From Arthrobacter sp. C2 (lineage in GTDB: Bacteria; Actinomycetota; Actinomycetes; Actinomycetales; Micrococcaceae), in contig CP042428.1 in the NCBI GenBank assembly GCA_024207135.1, forward strand, positions 2,976,001 through 3,040,000: DNA of 64,000 bases. Reading direction: 5' to 3'. Shown in pieces: positions 1 to 8,677 of the stretch (positions are counted from its first letter, which is position 1; each line of letters begins with the position of its first letter). A model generated the notes under the pieces. The model saw nothing but the letters and a program-made list of their open reading frames with translations. It was not told the DNA's origin and made no database searches. A program made the position numbers and the translations under genes.

Positions 1-213
1 TCCGGACACGCCGCCGGCCGCGGCCAGCGCCGCCGCTCCCCAGGCTGCTGGCAGCTCGGGGGTGAAGCGGTCGGCCGGGACGTAGGCGGTGTGGATCGGC
101 TGGCGCACGCCGGAGTCGCCCGGGTAGCCCTTTTCGAGCAGCTCGTCGGTGGCCGCCAGGTCGCTGTCGACCTTGGCAAGGGCCGCGGCGTTCAGCACGC
201 CCCGGATGCTCAC
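1..213 (-). CDS. DUF6986 family protein (aldolase/lyase-like), N-terminal part
   Basis: Only the first 71 codons are in the window; the gene runs off the left edge. The GTG start overlaps the malate synthase stop as GTGA, so it is translated directly after aceB. The visible N-terminus ([19 protein letters not shown], then a YPGD...RQPIHTAYVPADRF stretch) resembles the actinobacterial DUF6986 proteins that often follow malate synthase, at times annotated as aldolase/citrate lyase-like or as phosphoenolpyruvate kinase. The function is not settled. The overlap with aceB suggests a role in C2/C4 acid metabolism. The family call is from memory of the family and is moderately sure. Confidence 0.7.
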   Translation of the reverse strand, partial: MSIRGVLNAAALAKVDSDLAATDELLEKGYPGDSGVRQPIHTAYVPADRFTPELPAAWGAAALAAAGGVSG

Positions 214-1838
214 TTGGACACCAATTCGGTGCTCAGCAGGCGGTAGGCCGGCAGGGTGAGGAAGTCCTCGAAGTCCTCGTCGCGGCCGGAGACCAGGCGG
301 CCGATCAAATCGGCTGCCGGTGCGTAGTAGGCCTTGAAGGCCTCCTCGTCGTTGACCTCGGTACGCAGCTTGGCAACCTGGGTCTCCAGGGCCTTGGCGA
401 CCAGCTCGGCGGTGATGGTGTTGCCGGTGTCCGCGGCGACGACCTTGTTGTGGATCTGCTGCCAGATCTGCGAACGCGAGATCTCGGCGGTTGCCGCATC
501 CTCCATGAGGTTGTGGATGGCCACCGCGCCGGTGCCCGAGAGCCACACGGCGGTGTAGGCCACGGCCACGTAGAGGTTGGTGTTGACCCCGGCCTCGGTG
601 ACCGAGCCCGGTGCGGAGGCGACGTCGAGCAGCTGTGCGGCGGTCACGTTGACCTCCGGGCGCTGGCGGTCGATCTGGTTCGGCTTGTCTCCCAGCACGG
701 AGTCGAAGACCTCGACGCAGATTTCCACCAGGTCCGGGTGTGCGACCCAGGAGCCGTCGAAGCCGTCGTTGGCCTCGCGGGTCTTGTCCGCGCGGACCTT
801 CTCGAAGGCGGCGGCGGTGACCTCGGGTTCGCGGCGGTTCGGGATGACCGCGGCCATGCCGCCCATCGCGAAGGCGCCGCGCTTGTGGCAGGTGGCGACC
901 AGCAGTTCGGTGTAGGCGCGCATCATCGGGGCGGTCATCGCCACGTCGGCGCGGTCGGGCATGATGAATGCGTCGCCGGCCTCGCGGAAGTACTTGATGA
1001 TGGAGAAGAGGTAGTCCCAGCGCCCGGCGTTCAGGCCCGAGGCATAGTCGCGCAGCTCGTAGAGCATCTCGTCCATCTGGAAGGCGGCCGTGATGGTCTC
1101 GATGAGCATGGTTGCGCGCACCGTGCCGTGTTCGATGCCCAGCTCGGCCTCGGCGAAGGAGAACACGTCGTTCCACAGGCGGGACTCGAGGTGGGACTCC
1201 ATCTTCGGCAGGTAGTAGAACGGTCCCTGGCCCTTTTCCGCAAGCACACGCGCGTTGTGGAAGAAGTGCAGGCCGAAGTCGACCAGTGCGCCCACGGCCG
1301 GTGCGCCGTTGATGAGCACGTTGGCCTCGGGCAGGTGCCAGCCGCGCGGGCGGACCACGACGGTGGCCAGCGGCGCGTCGGTGCGCAGCGCGTAGGACTT
1401 GCCGTTGCCCGCATCCTCGAAGGACAGCGTGCCGGCGGCGGCGTCGGTGAGGTTTACCAGTGCATCGATGACGTTGTGCCAGGTCGGGGTCGAGGCGTCC
1501 TCGAGATCCGCGAGCCAGACCTTGGCGCCGGAGTTCAGCGCGTTGATGGCCATCTTGGCCGGGGTGGCCGGGCCGGTGATTTCCACGCGGCGGTCCTGCA
1601 GGGCCGCCGGTGCCGGCGCGACTTTCCAGTCGCCGTTGCGGATTTCGGCGGTGGCGGGGTCGAAGTCCAGGGTTCCGGTCTTGGCCACCTCGGCGCGCGC
1701 GGCGGTGCGCGCCTCGAGGAGCGTCTCGCGGGTGGAGGCGAACTTTTCGTGCAGCTTCTCCACGAACGCCAGGGCCTCGGGGGAAAGGATCTCATCGGCC
1801 TTGGCAACGGCCGGGGTGTGGGTCAGGGTGATGCTCAT
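210..1838 (-). CDS. aceB: malate synthase A
   Basis: Malate synthase condenses glyoxylate with acetyl-CoA to give malate, the second step of the glyoxylate shunt and the sink for glyoxylate from ureide breakdown. At 542 residues it has the usual size of the A isoform. [11 protein letters not shown] lies at about 110-120 and RPRGWHLPE, which carries the catalytic arginine of the family, at about 163-171; the C-terminal [17 protein letters not shown] block is also present. An upstream in-frame methionine at 1961 lies inside the malic enzyme gene, so the ATG at 1838 is preferred. It follows malic enzyme by 22 bp and overlaps the next gene by 4 bp, so all three are probably one operon. Confidence 0.96.
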   Translation of the reverse strand: MSITLTHTPAVAKADEILSPEALAFVEKLHEKFASTRETLLEARTAARAEVAKTGTLDFDPATAEIRNGDWKVAPAPAALQDRRVEITGPATPAKMAINALNSGAKVWLADLEDASTPTWHNVIDALVNLTDAAAGTLSFEDAGNGKSYALRTDAPLATVVVRPRGWHLPEANVLINGAPAVGALVDFGLHFFHNARVLAEKGQGPFYYLPKMESHLESRLWNDVFSFAEAELGIEHGTVRATMLIETITAAFQMDEMLYELRDYASGLNAGRWDYLFSIIKYFREAGDAFIMPDRADVAMTAPMMRAYTELLVATCHKRGAFAMGGMAAVIPNRREPEVTAAAFEKVRADKTREANDGFDGSWVAHPDLVEICVEVFDSVLGDKPNQIDRQRPEVNVTAAQLLDVASAPGSVTEAGVNTNLYVAVAYTAVWLSGTGAVAIHNLMEDAATAEISRSQIWQQIHNKVVAADTGNTITAELVAKALETQVAKLRTEVNDEEAFKAYYAPAADLIGRLVSGRDEDFEDFLTLPAYRLLSTELVSK

Positions 1839-1860
1839 GGTGGTGGACCAGACTTTCTTG

Positions 1861-3249
1861 CTACTTGTTTTTCGCGGCCGCGGTGGCGACGGCCTCGGCG
1901 ACGTCTGCGGCCACATGCGGGTCGAAGACGGACGGAATGATGAAGCCCGGGTTAAGTTCATCTTGGCTTACGCGGGCGGAAATGGCATCGGCTGCGGCCA
2001 ACAACATTTCGTCGGTGATGTCCGCGACGCGTGCATCGAGCAGGCCGCGGAAGAAGCCCGGGAATGCCAGCACGTTGTTGATCTGGTTCGGGAAGTCGGA
2101 ACGGCCCGTGGCAACCACTGCTGCGTGGCGGCCGGCGGCGATGGGGTCCACTTCCGGGTCAGGGTTGGCCATGGCAAAGACGATGGCGTCCTTGTTCATG
2201 GCGGCGATGTCGGCCTCGTCCAGGACGTTCGGGGCCGAAACCCCGATGAAGACATCGGCCCCGGCAACCGCTTCCTTGAGCGTTCCGGTGAACTGCTCCG
2301 GGTTGGTGTTCTCGGCGAGCCATTGGCGGTGCGGGTCGGCGGAGACATCCGCGGCACTGATCGCTCCGTTGCGGCCTGCGGCAATGATGTTCTTTGCGCC
2401 GCGTGCGGCCAGCAGCTGGATGATGGCGTTGCCGGCGGCGCCGACGCCGGAGACGACGATGCGGACCTTGTCGATCTGCTTGCCGACCACCAGCAGCGCG
2501 TTGGTCAGTGCGGCCAGGGTGACGATGGCGGTGCCGTGCTGGTCGTCGTGGAAGACCGGGATGTCCAGTTCCTCGCGCAGGCGGGCCTCGATCTCGAAGC
2601 AGCGCGGGGCCGCGATGTCCTCGAGGTTCACCCCTCCGTAGACCGGGGCAAGGGCCTTGACGATCATGATGATTTCTTCGGTGTCCTGGGTGTCCAGGCA
2701 GACCGGCCAGGCGTCGACGTTGGCGAACTGCTTGAACAGCGCTGCCTTGCCCTCCATGACCGGAAGGGCAGCGGCCGGGCCGATGTTGCCCAGGCCCAGG
2801 ACGGCCGAGCCGTCGGTGACCACGGCGATGGTGTTGCGCTTGATGGTGAGGTTGCGGGCATCCTCGGGGTTCTCTGCGATGGCCATGCACACGCGGGCCA
2901 CACCCGGGGTGTACGCCCGGGAAAGGTCGTCGCGGTTGCGCAGGGCGACCTTCGGGACGACCTCGAGCTTGCCGCCCAGGTGCATGAGGAAGGTGCGGTC
3001 GGAAATATTTCGGACGGTGACGCCTTCTAGCTCGTTCAGCGCGTCGCGGACGATCTGCCCGTGGTCGGCGTCGGTGGTGTTGCAGCTGACGTCGACGACC
3101 ATGGTGTCGTGGCCGGACTCGGCCACATCGAGTGCCGTGATGGAGCCGCCCGCGCGGCCGACCGCGGCAGCCAATTCGGTGGTCGCCGTAATGGAGACGG
3201 GCGTTTCAACACGCAACGTCACTGAGTAGCCTGGGCTTGGAACAGCCAT
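1861..3249 (-). CDS. NAD(P)-dependent malic enzyme with N-terminal ACT domain
   Basis: Oxidatively decarboxylates malate to pyruvate, removing carbon from the malate pool fed by AceB and DctA. The protein has 462 residues. An ACT-like regulatory domain occupies roughly 8-85. The malic enzyme core follows: [10 protein letters not shown] at 112-121 (catalytic Tyr), [20 protein letters not shown] at 136-155 (catalytic Lys and cofactor region), [11 protein letters not shown] at 233-243 (metal ligands) and a Rossmann GVGAAGNA at 268-275. The start has a strong AGGAGG eleven bases upstream. It is the first gene of the operon with aceB and is divergent from the IclR gene; two operator-like repeats lie in the shared promoter region. 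Cofactor preference cannot be read from the sequence. Confidence 0.95.
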   Translation of the reverse strand: MAVPSPGYSVTLRVETPVSITATTELAAAVGRAGGSITALDVAESGHDTMVVDVSCNTTDADHGQIVRDALNELEGVTVRNISDRTFLMHLGGKLEVVPKVALRNRDDLSRAYTPGVARVCMAIAENPEDARNLTIKRNTIAVVTDGSAVLGLGNIGPAAALPVMEGKAALFKQFANVDAWPVCLDTQDTEEIIMIVKALAPVYGGVNLEDIAAPRCFEIEARLREELDIPVFHDDQHGTAIVTLAALTNALLVVGKQIDKVRIVVSGVGAAGNAIIQLLAARGAKNIIAAGRNGAISAADVSADPHRQWLAENTNPEQFTGTLKEAVAGADVFIGVSAPNVLDEADIAAMNKDAIVFAMANPDPEVDPIAAGRHAAVVATGRSDFPNQINNVLAFPGFFRGLLDARVADITDEMLLAAADAISARVSQDELNPGFIIPSVFDPHVAADVAEAVATAAAKNK

Positions 3250-3268
3250 TTCGTCCTCCTATAAATGT

Positions 3269-3283
3269 TTCCGTATAGTGGAT
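3269..3283. promoter_or_regulatory. imperfect operator-like repeat TTCCG-N5-TGGAT
   Basis: TTCCG-tatag-TGGAT lies 20-34 bp upstream of the malic enzyme start. Its left arm equals that of the perfect repeat at 3351-3365 and the spacing is the same, but the right arm matches CGGAA in only three of five bases. It would be the promoter-proximal site for the divergent IclR-type regulator. This is inference from position and resemblance only. Confidence 0.45.
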
Positions 3284-3350
3284 ACTATTATCTACGCAGT
3301 GAAATTACAAGCCTACTTGTGGACTACGTCACTAGATTTTCCGCGAAAAC

Positions 3351-3365
3351 TTCCGGATTGCGGAA
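3351..3365. promoter_or_regulatory. perfect operator-like repeat TTCCG-N5-CGGAA
   Basis: A perfect 5-5-5 inverted repeat in the malic enzyme/IclR intergenic region, flanked by further TTTTCCGC (3337-3344) and GCGGAAAA (3360-3367) sequence. IclR-family proteins often bind short palindromes with TTCC/GGAA arms next to their own gene, so this is the best candidate operator for the regulator at 3472. Confidence 0.55.
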
Positions 3366-3471
3366 AAGTGGGCCCCGGCTCCGGTAACGTAAGGCCTAAC
3401 AACCCACCCGTTTGGGGGATCGCCGGACCGGGAATCCCCTTCCGCGCACCACCGACATCAGGAGCCCCTCC

Positions 3472-4236
3472 ATGGCCGAAGCAAAGACGACACCGGGCGT
3501 CCAGTCCGTCGAGCGCGCCTTCGAGCTGCTCGAACTCATTGGCCGGGCCGGCGGAGAGGCCGCACTGAGCGAACTTGCCGTGGACACCCCGCTTCCGCTG
3601 CCCACCATCCACAGGCTGCTGCGCACCCTGGTCGGGATCGGCTACGTCCGCCAGCTGAACAACCGCCGCTACGCCCTTGGCCCGCGCCTGATCCGCCTCG
3701 GCGAGGTCGCCAACCGCCAACTGGGCGCCCTGTCCACGCCCATCCTCCAGACCCTGGTGAACGAACTGGGCGAATCGGCCAGCATCGCGGTGCTCGACGG
3801 CGACATGGTCACCTACATCTCCCAGGCCCAGTCGCCGCACGCAATGCGCATGATCACCGAGGTCGGACGCCGCTCCTCGCTGCACGGCACGAGCGTGGGC
3901 AAGGCCATCCTGGCGGTGCTGGACAACGACCGGGTCCAGCGGCTGGTCAACCAGGCCGGCATGCCCGCCCACACGCCCAAGACCATCACAACCATGCACC
4001 AGCTCTTCGACGAGCTCGAGGCGGTCCGCGCCCGCGGATACGCCATCGACGAGGAAGAGCAGGAACTGGGCGTGCGCTGCCTGGGCATGTCGGTCCCGGG
4101 CGCGCCGACGCCGATGGCCATCTCCGTCTCCGGGCCCGTCACCCGCGTCACCGACGAGTTCACCTCCCGGGCCATACCGCACCTGCGCGCGGCCACGGCC
4201 CAGCTTTCCGCGGCCCTGGCCGTCACCACGGGCTAG
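3472..4236 (+). CDS. IclR family transcriptional regulator
   Basis: A 254-residue repressor-type regulator. The N-terminal winged helix-turn-helix spans about 8-70 (VQSVERAFELLELIG, then PLPTIHRLLRTLVGIGYVRQ). The C-terminal IclR effector domain runs from about 85 and includes GRRSSLHGTSVGKAILA and a GYAIDEEEQELGVRCLG block typical of the ligand pocket. The start at 3472 has GGAG eleven bases upstream. The gene is divergent from malic enzyme-aceB and sits just before the urate operon. In Streptomyces the IclR protein AllR responds to allantoate and glyoxylate and controls ureide and malate synthase genes; the context fits a similar role, but this is inference. Confidence 0.93.
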   Translation: MAEAKTTPGVQSVERAFELLELIGRAGGEAALSELAVDTPLPLPTIHRLLRTLVGIGYVRQLNNRRYALGPRLIRLGEVANRQLGALSTPILQTLVNELGESASIAVLDGDMVTYISQAQSPHAMRMITEVGRRSSLHGTSVGKAILAVLDNDRVQRLVNQAGMPAHTPKTITTMHQLFDELEAVRARGYAIDEEEQELGVRCLGMSVPGAPTPMAISVSGPVTRVTDEFTSRAIPHLRAATAQLSAALAVTTG

Positions 4237-4253
4237 CGCCGGCAACGGCACGG

Positions 4254-4312
4254 CAAGGCGGTCCGGCCGGAGGCGGGGAACCTGGTTCCCTGCCTCCGGC
4301 CGGACCGCCTTG
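4254..4312. terminator. bidirectional hairpin terminator
   Basis: A very long stem: CAAGGCGGTCCGGCCGGAGG continues into GGGAACC, a single-base loop region, and the matching complement. It lies between the convergent IclR and permease genes, 18 bp after one stop and 30 bp from the other. There is no U-tract, as is usual for high-GC actinobacteria. Confidence 0.8.
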
Positions 4313-4341
4313 GAGTTCAATGCGATGGCAGTGTCCGCGTC

Positions 4342-5949
4342 TCAGTGGTGCGGCGGCGAAGCCGGGCCCGAACGAACGAACTCGGACTCGTCCGGACAGG
4401 GCACGCCGGCTTCCTCGCACCTCTTGCGGTAGTCCGACACGATGCCTCTGAATTCTTCGTCGTCCACGACCGGGATTTCCTCGCCGGCCGCGTCAATGAG
4501 CCGCCCGGACTTGAAGTGGTCGCCCTCGAGCAGCCCGCGGACTTCCTCGGCCTTGACGATGCGCGGGATCTGCTCGGCAATGAGCATCCGCGGGGGCGCG
4601 GCGGCATAGGCCGAACCGTCCCGCTTCGGGGTGCCGATCTTCAACTCGTTGAACAACAGGTTCAGCGCCACGGCCATGACCGCCGCCGAGCTGATGCCCG
4701 AGTGGAAGATGGTGGCGAACCAGGTCGGGAACGCGTCGTAGAAATCGGTCTTGACGATCGGCAGCGCTCCGAAGGCGATGGAGGTTGCCACGATGATCAT
4801 GTTCAGGTTGTTCTCGTACCTGACGCTGGCCAGGGTGCGGATGCCCGAGGCTGCAACGGTGCCGAAGAGCACGATGCCCGCCCCGCCCAGCACCGGGGTG
4901 GGGATTGCCGCGACCACGCGGCCGAGGATCGGCAGCAGGCCCAGCACCACCAGGATGCCGCCGCCGGCGGTGACCACGAAGCGGGACTTGACCCCGGTGA
5001 TGGCCACCAGTCCGACGTTTTGTGCGAACGCGCTCTGGGTGAAGGTGTTGAAGACCGGAGCCAGGACGCTGGAGGCCATGTCGGCGCGCAGGCCGTCGGC
5101 AATGCGCTTGGAATCGACGCGGGTCTTGGCGATCTCGCCCACCGCGAGGATGTCGGCGGTGGTTTCGGTGAGGATCACGATGACAACGATGGTCATCGAG
5201 ACGATCGCGCCGACCTCGAACACCGGCCAGCCGAAGGCGAAGGGCTGCGGGAAGGCGAAGATCGACCCGTGGGGCACCGCGGAGAAGTCGGCCATGCCCA
5301 GGAACACGGCGACGATGGTGCCGATGACCATGGCCAGCAGGATCGACAGGCGCGAGATCGCGGCCTTGCCGACCTTGGAGAGCAGCAGCACGATGAGCAT
5401 CGTCATTCCGGCAAGACCGATGTTGGCCAGCGAACCGTAGTCGTCGGCCTTGGCGTTGCCGCCCATGGCCCAGTTTGCCGCCACGGGAGTCAGCGAAAGC
5501 CCGATCATCGTGATCACCACGCCGGTGACCACCGGCGGGAAGAACCGCACGATCTTGGCGAAGAAGGGAGCGACAAGGAAGCCGATCAGCGAGGCGGCAA
5601 GCACGGCGCCGAAGACCGATTGCAGGCCGCCGTCGCCGTTGACGATGGCCACCATGGTGGAGACCGAGGCGAAGGACGTTCCCTGGACCAGCGGGAGCTG
5701 GGCCCCGAAGAACGGGATGCCGACGGTTTGCAGGATCGTGGCCAGCCCGCCGACAAAGAGGCAGCTGGCCACCAGCACGCCGATCTGCTCGGGGGTGAGC
5801 CCGGCGGCCCCGCCGATGATCAACGGCGGCGCGATGATTCCGCCGTACATGGTCAGTACGTGTTGGAGCCCGTAGGCGATGGTCTTGCCCAGGGGCAACC
5901 GCTCGTCCTCGGGACGGAGTGTAGTACTTTTGACGTGCGCAGCCTTCAT
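4342..5949 (-). CDS. NCS2 family urate/xanthine permease
   Basis: A 535-residue multi-spanning membrane carrier of the nucleobase:cation symporter-2 family, expected to import urate or xanthine with protons. QGTSFASVSTM at about 89-99 and QNVGLVAITGV in the second half match the conserved NCS2 motifs (the Q-N-x-G-x4-T-G substrate motif). About 12-14 hydrophobic segments are seen. The C-terminus carries an unusually long hydrophilic tail of roughly 80 residues with VVDDEEFRGIVSDYRKR, ending in SPPHH. The ATG at 5949 has AAGGAG upstream; longer in-frame starts lack one. It is the last gene of the uraD-uraH-uricase operon, which points to urate as substrate. Confidence 0.9.
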   Translation of the reverse strand: MKAAHVKSTTLRPEDERLPLGKTIAYGLQHVLTMYGGIIAPPLIIGGAAGLTPEQIGVLVASCLFVGGLATILQTVGIPFFGAQLPLVQGTSFASVSTMVAIVNGDGGLQSVFGAVLAASLIGFLVAPFFAKIVRFFPPVVTGVVITMIGLSLTPVAANWAMGGNAKADDYGSLANIGLAGMTMLIVLLLSKVGKAAISRLSILLAMVIGTIVAVFLGMADFSAVPHGSIFAFPQPFAFGWPVFEVGAIVSMTIVVIVILTETTADILAVGEIAKTRVDSKRIADGLRADMASSVLAPVFNTFTQSAFAQNVGLVAITGVKSRFVVTAGGGILVVLGLLPILGRVVAAIPTPVLGGAGIVLFGTVAASGIRTLASVRYENNLNMIIVATSIAFGALPIVKTDFYDAFPTWFATIFHSGISSAAVMAVALNLLFNELKIGTPKRDGSAYAAAPPRMLIAEQIPRIVKAEEVRGLLEGDHFKSGRLIDAAGEEIPVVDDEEFRGIVSDYRKRCEEAGVPCPDESEFVRSGPASPPHH

Positions 5950-6024
5950 GTCTGAACTCCTTGATGGTTGCGATGAATCGGGGGTGCCCGCGTGGCAGCG
6001 CCGGCACCCCCGAAACCTCATCGG

Positions 6025-6963
6025 CTAGCAGAATCCGGGCGTGTTTTCCCAGATGGTGTGGCTGGCGGGAACACCCTCGCGGGTGATCGTCGCCTCGATC
6101 AGGCCGTACGGGCGATCCGCCGCGAAGAAGACCTCATTGGGGTTGTCCTGGCCGAACGGAGACAGGTCAACCAGGAAGTGGTGCTTGTTGGGCAGCGAGA
6201 ACCTGATCTCCTCGATTTCCGGGTGCGCCTCGAGCGCGGCCTTGCCCATCTCGAACATCGTCTGCTGCAACGCGTAGGAGTGCGTGGCGGCAAATCCCGC
6301 AAGCAGCAGCTCGCGCACCGAGGCATAGACAGCGTTGAAGTCGACGCCGCCGGAGGCGGCGGCCTGGCTGTTGTAGCGCCAGCGTGCGGTCACGTCGGTG
6401 GCCAGGATCCGGTCGCCGGTTTCCTGCAGCGTCGTGTACTTGTCGCGCGGGAAGCCGCGGAACTCGCTGGCCGTGGACTTCAGCACCGTGAGGTCCCGGA
6501 TGCCGGCCAGCACCGAGGTCTCGCCGTCGCGGATTTCCAGCACCGCGGTGCGGATCTCGGACTTGTTGCGCGAGAAGGCATGGTCGTGGTCCTGGATGCG
6601 GTCCCAGAAGTACTGCTCGGCCGCCCAGCGGCCGCCGGTGACCCAGTCGAACTCGCTGGTGAAGTGCTTGCCCAGGCGGGCGAGGAATTCCTCGGGCGAG
6701 CCCACGCCGTCGCGGGCGAATGCGTAGACGGTGTTCTTCTGGGTGTCGGTGGCCACGACGTGGCCGTTGTCCCCGTCGATGTGGGCCGCAAGGAAGTCCC
6801 CATGCAGCTGGGAGGTGACGTTGAGGTCCTCGATCTCGTGGCGCTTGGTGTCGCGGGTGACCTTGACCAGTCGGACCTCGGCCTTGCCGTATTGGTTCGA
6901 GCCCAAGACGATCTTGTTGCCGGTCGTGGTGCCGGTCGCCGGGTCGGATGCAAATGTAGTCAT
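6025..6963 (-). CDS. uricase (urate oxidase, cofactor-free)
   Basis: Oxidises urate with O2 to 5-hydroxyisourate and H2O2, the first step of urate breakdown. The 312 residues match the family's usual length of two T-fold domains. Visible markers are NQYGKAEVRLVKV near 23-35 (catalytic Lys), VVATDTQKNTVYAF near 69-82 (the Thr of the Thr-Lys dyad), RGFPRDKYTTLQE, and LPNKHHFLVDLSPFG in the second T-fold. The C-terminus ends in GFC and has no peroxisomal signal, as expected for a bacterium. It starts 5 bp after the hydroxyisourate hydrolase stop, so the two are co-translated. Confidence 0.97.
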   Translation of the reverse strand: MTTFASDPATGTTTGNKIVLGSNQYGKAEVRLVKVTRDTKRHEIEDLNVTSQLHGDFLAAHIDGDNGHVVATDTQKNTVYAFARDGVGSPEEFLARLGKHFTSEFDWVTGGRWAAEQYFWDRIQDHDHAFSRNKSEIRTAVLEIRDGETSVLAGIRDLTVLKSTASEFRGFPRDKYTTLQETGDRILATDVTARWRYNSQAAASGGVDFNAVYASVRELLLAGFAATHSYALQQTMFEMGKAALEAHPEIEEIRFSLPNKHHFLVDLSPFGQDNPNEVFFAADRPYGLIEATITREGVPASHTIWENTPGFC

Positions 6964-6968
6964 GGTGT

Positions 6969-7325
6969 TTAGCTCCCTCGGTACGTGGAAAATGCAAACG
7001 GGCTGATAAGAAGAGGTACGTGGTAGTGATCGGCCGTGTCCCTGATACTGAAGCCGATCACCACCTCGGGAAAGAAGGTTTCCGTGCCCGTCTTTCCAAA
7101 GTAGGAACCCGTGTCGAAAGTGATCCGGTAGTGTCCCGCTTCAACCTGTGTCGGGCCGAGGTTCGCGATCCGCCCGTCGCGGTCGGTCACCCCGGTTCCG
7201 ATTTCTTGCCAGCCGGATGCCGCCTTGGCTTCCAGCGTGGCCTTGACACCGGAGGAAGGCCTCCCGGTCCCGGTGTCCAGTACATGGGTGGTGATGTGAC
7301 TGCGTTCAGTCTGGGTGGCGCTCAT
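6969..7325 (-). CDS. uraH: 5-hydroxyisourate hydrolase (transthyretin-like)
   Basis: Hydrolyses the unstable product of uricase to OHCU. At 118 residues it is a complete transthyretin-related protein: ITTHVLDTGTGRP near the N-terminus carries the active-site His, an internal DRDGR motif follows, and it ends in the diagnostic YRGS. The ATG at 7325 is preceded in frame by TTG and has AAAGGAG eight bases upstream, so ATG is chosen. It sits between uraD and uricase in one operon. Confidence 0.97.
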   Translation of the reverse strand: MSATQTERSHITTHVLDTGTGRPSSGVKATLEAKAASGWQEIGTGVTDRDGRIANLGPTQVEAGHYRITFDTGSYFGKTGTETFFPEVVIGFSIRDTADHYHVPLLISPFAFSTYRGS

Positions 7326-7381
7326 CAAAAGACTCCTTTGGGGTTCGATGAGTGGAAGTGAAGAAGATCCAGTGGCGCTTT

Positions 7382-7888
7382 CTAGCGCGCTGGGACGGGG
7401 TCGAAGGCCGAGGTGAGACGCAACAGCGCGATGGCACGCAGCTGTTCGCCGACTTCCGCCACCTCGGCGGCGGGGTCGTTGTCGAGGCGCCGGTGCAGTT
7501 CGGCAAGGATGCCTTCGCTGGTGCGTCCGGCGGCCCGAATGAGGAAGACGCGGGAGAACCGTTCTTCGTAGGCGCGGTTTCCAGCCAGGAGGTCTGCTGC
7601 AACCTGCTCGTCGATGTCGAGCCCGGATTGTTCGCCGCGGCTTAGTGCCGCTTCCGCGGAGGAACCGGCGGCACGTTCCCCGATGCGGGGGTGGTGGGCC
7701 AGTGCCGCGTCGATTTCCGCTTCGGTGAAAGGGGATGCAGCAGTTGCGGCGGTTTCCAGGAGTTCGTTGACCGAAGCAAACGGACGGGCAGCAAGAATGG
7801 CTTCAACCCAGCGAACGATGTCGGCACATGGTTGAAGGACTGCTGTTGCGGCATTCGAGTCGAGTGAATTGAAACGGGAAATGTTCAT
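7382..7888 (-). CDS. uraD: 2-oxo-4-hydroxy-4-carboxy-5-ureidoimidazoline decarboxylase
   Basis: Decarboxylates OHCU to S-allantoin, the third step of urate breakdown. It has 168 residues, all-helical in this family. The catalytic HPRIGE motif is at about 65-70 (AALAHHPRIGER) and EERFSRVFLIRAAGR is the usual FG/FVxxAxGR region. The start at 7888 has only a weak AAAGAG upstream; longer in-frame starts run into the promoter region. It is the first gene of the urate operon, 56 bp before uraH. Allantoinase and later ureide genes are not in the window. Confidence 0.96.
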   Translation of the reverse strand: MNISRFNSLDSNAATAVLQPCADIVRWVEAILAARPFASVNELLETAATAASPFTEAEIDAALAHHPRIGERAAGSSAEAALSRGEQSGLDIDEQVAADLLAGNRAYEERFSRVFLIRAAGRTSEGILAELHRRLDNDPAAEVAEVGEQLRAIALLRLTSAFDPVPAR

Positions 7889-7953
7889 GGGGTGGTCAGC
7901 TCTTTCATCCTGCTTGAGTTGCTTGCACCATCCAGGGCTGAACACCCTTACAA

Positions 7954-7970
7954 CCGGTTTTGGAAACCGG
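7954..7970. promoter_or_regulatory. perfect inverted repeat upstream of uraD, candidate operator
   Basis: CCGGTTT-tgg-AAACCGG, a perfect 7-3-7 palindrome 66-82 bp before the uraD start. Position and symmetry suggest an operator for the urate operon. It differs from the TTCCG-N5-CGGAA sites near the IclR gene, so a second regulator is possible. Nothing else supports it. Confidence 0.45.
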
Positions 7971-8015
7971 ATTCGACTCGATGTTTCTGGATGGTGGAAC
8001 TTCGTGTTCACACTA

Positions 8016-8031
8016 TGTAACCCGCATCACA
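8016..8031 (-). promoter_or_regulatory. CRP/GlxR-like site upstream of uraD
   Basis: On the minus strand this reads TGTGA-TGCGGG-TTACA, nine of ten matches to the CRP-family half-sites TGTGA-N6-TCACA. A near-identical 16-mer lies upstream of dctA at 13252-13267. It is 128-143 bp before uraD. The likely meaning is carbon-source control of the urate operon; this is inference. Confidence 0.5.
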
Positions 8032-8212
8032 GCCGCTCCGTCAAGGGCTCCGCCGAAAAACTTTCGGCTCGTCCTGCAGCGCCGGCGACGATCCGGTGTG
8101 AAATAAGTTACGTCGAACCCTTGCCTTTCCGCCGATTCACCTACATACTTAATTTCACTAAGCAATATTAAGATTTCATATATTGGAATCTCGCCATTCA
8201 GAGGAGGAACGC

Positions 8213-8404
8213 ATGAAAATCACCCAGCCCATCGTTGAAGCAACCAGCGAGAAAACCCCACGCGTCGTTCCGGAGCCCTCTACGGCACTAGGCACAGGAA
8301 TTTTCCACCCCATCGGCGGCCTCGACCCCGATATGAGCCGCGGTCCGCGCGGTTCCAAGGCTCGCATCGGTTTCTGGTCCCGCTTCCGCGCCGCACGCAG
8401 TTAG
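8213..8404 (+). CDS. small protein of unknown function (63 aa)
   Basis: Not recognised. The case for a real gene is a strong GAGGAGG six bases before the ATG, an AT-rich promoter-like stretch at 8100-8190, and its position as the only reading frame in the gap divergent from uraD. The product has 63 residues with no signal peptide or membrane segment. The middle is Pro/Gly-rich (FHPIGGLDPDMSRG) and the tail basic (KARIGFWSRFRAARS). The C-terminal FWSRFRAAR could be amphipathic. It could be a chance frame, but the ribosome site argues otherwise. Confidence 0.5.
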   Translation: MKITQPIVEATSEKTPRVVPEPSTALGTGIFHPIGGLDPDMSRGPRGSKARIGFWSRFRAARS

Positions 8405-8471
8405 CGCCGGCCACCCCGCCGAAGCTATCCGTTCGGGCGCCGACACACGACTTTCAGGCACCATGACCACC

Positions 8472-8509
8472 ACGGTGGGATTCCAGGCACGGCCACGGGA
8501 TCCCACCGT
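8472..8509. terminator. possible hairpin terminator
   Basis: ACGGTGGGAT and ATCCCACCGT form a perfect 10-bp stem with an 18-base loop, 68 bp after the small gene at 8213-8404. There is no U-tract. The rest of 8405-8677 shows no gene. Confidence 0.4.
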
Positions 8510-8677
8510 TGGCATGTCACCGGGATTCATCGAAGAGCCGCCACCAATGCGGCAGGGTTCCAAGATCCAGCCACGTCACCAACGGCTTCGGTAGTCTGGG
8601 AACCGAAGGCCTCCCCCGGGCAGATCCCTACCCGCAACCGCCCAAAATGACAGTTTTATTTCCAAAGGATGATCCCC

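Noticed and set aside
450-1940. A 496-codon open frame antisense to malate synthase
   Set aside because: A shadow of high-GC coding on the other strand; its composition is His/Gly/Val/Arg-rich and it has no recognised domain, while aceB is unmistakable.
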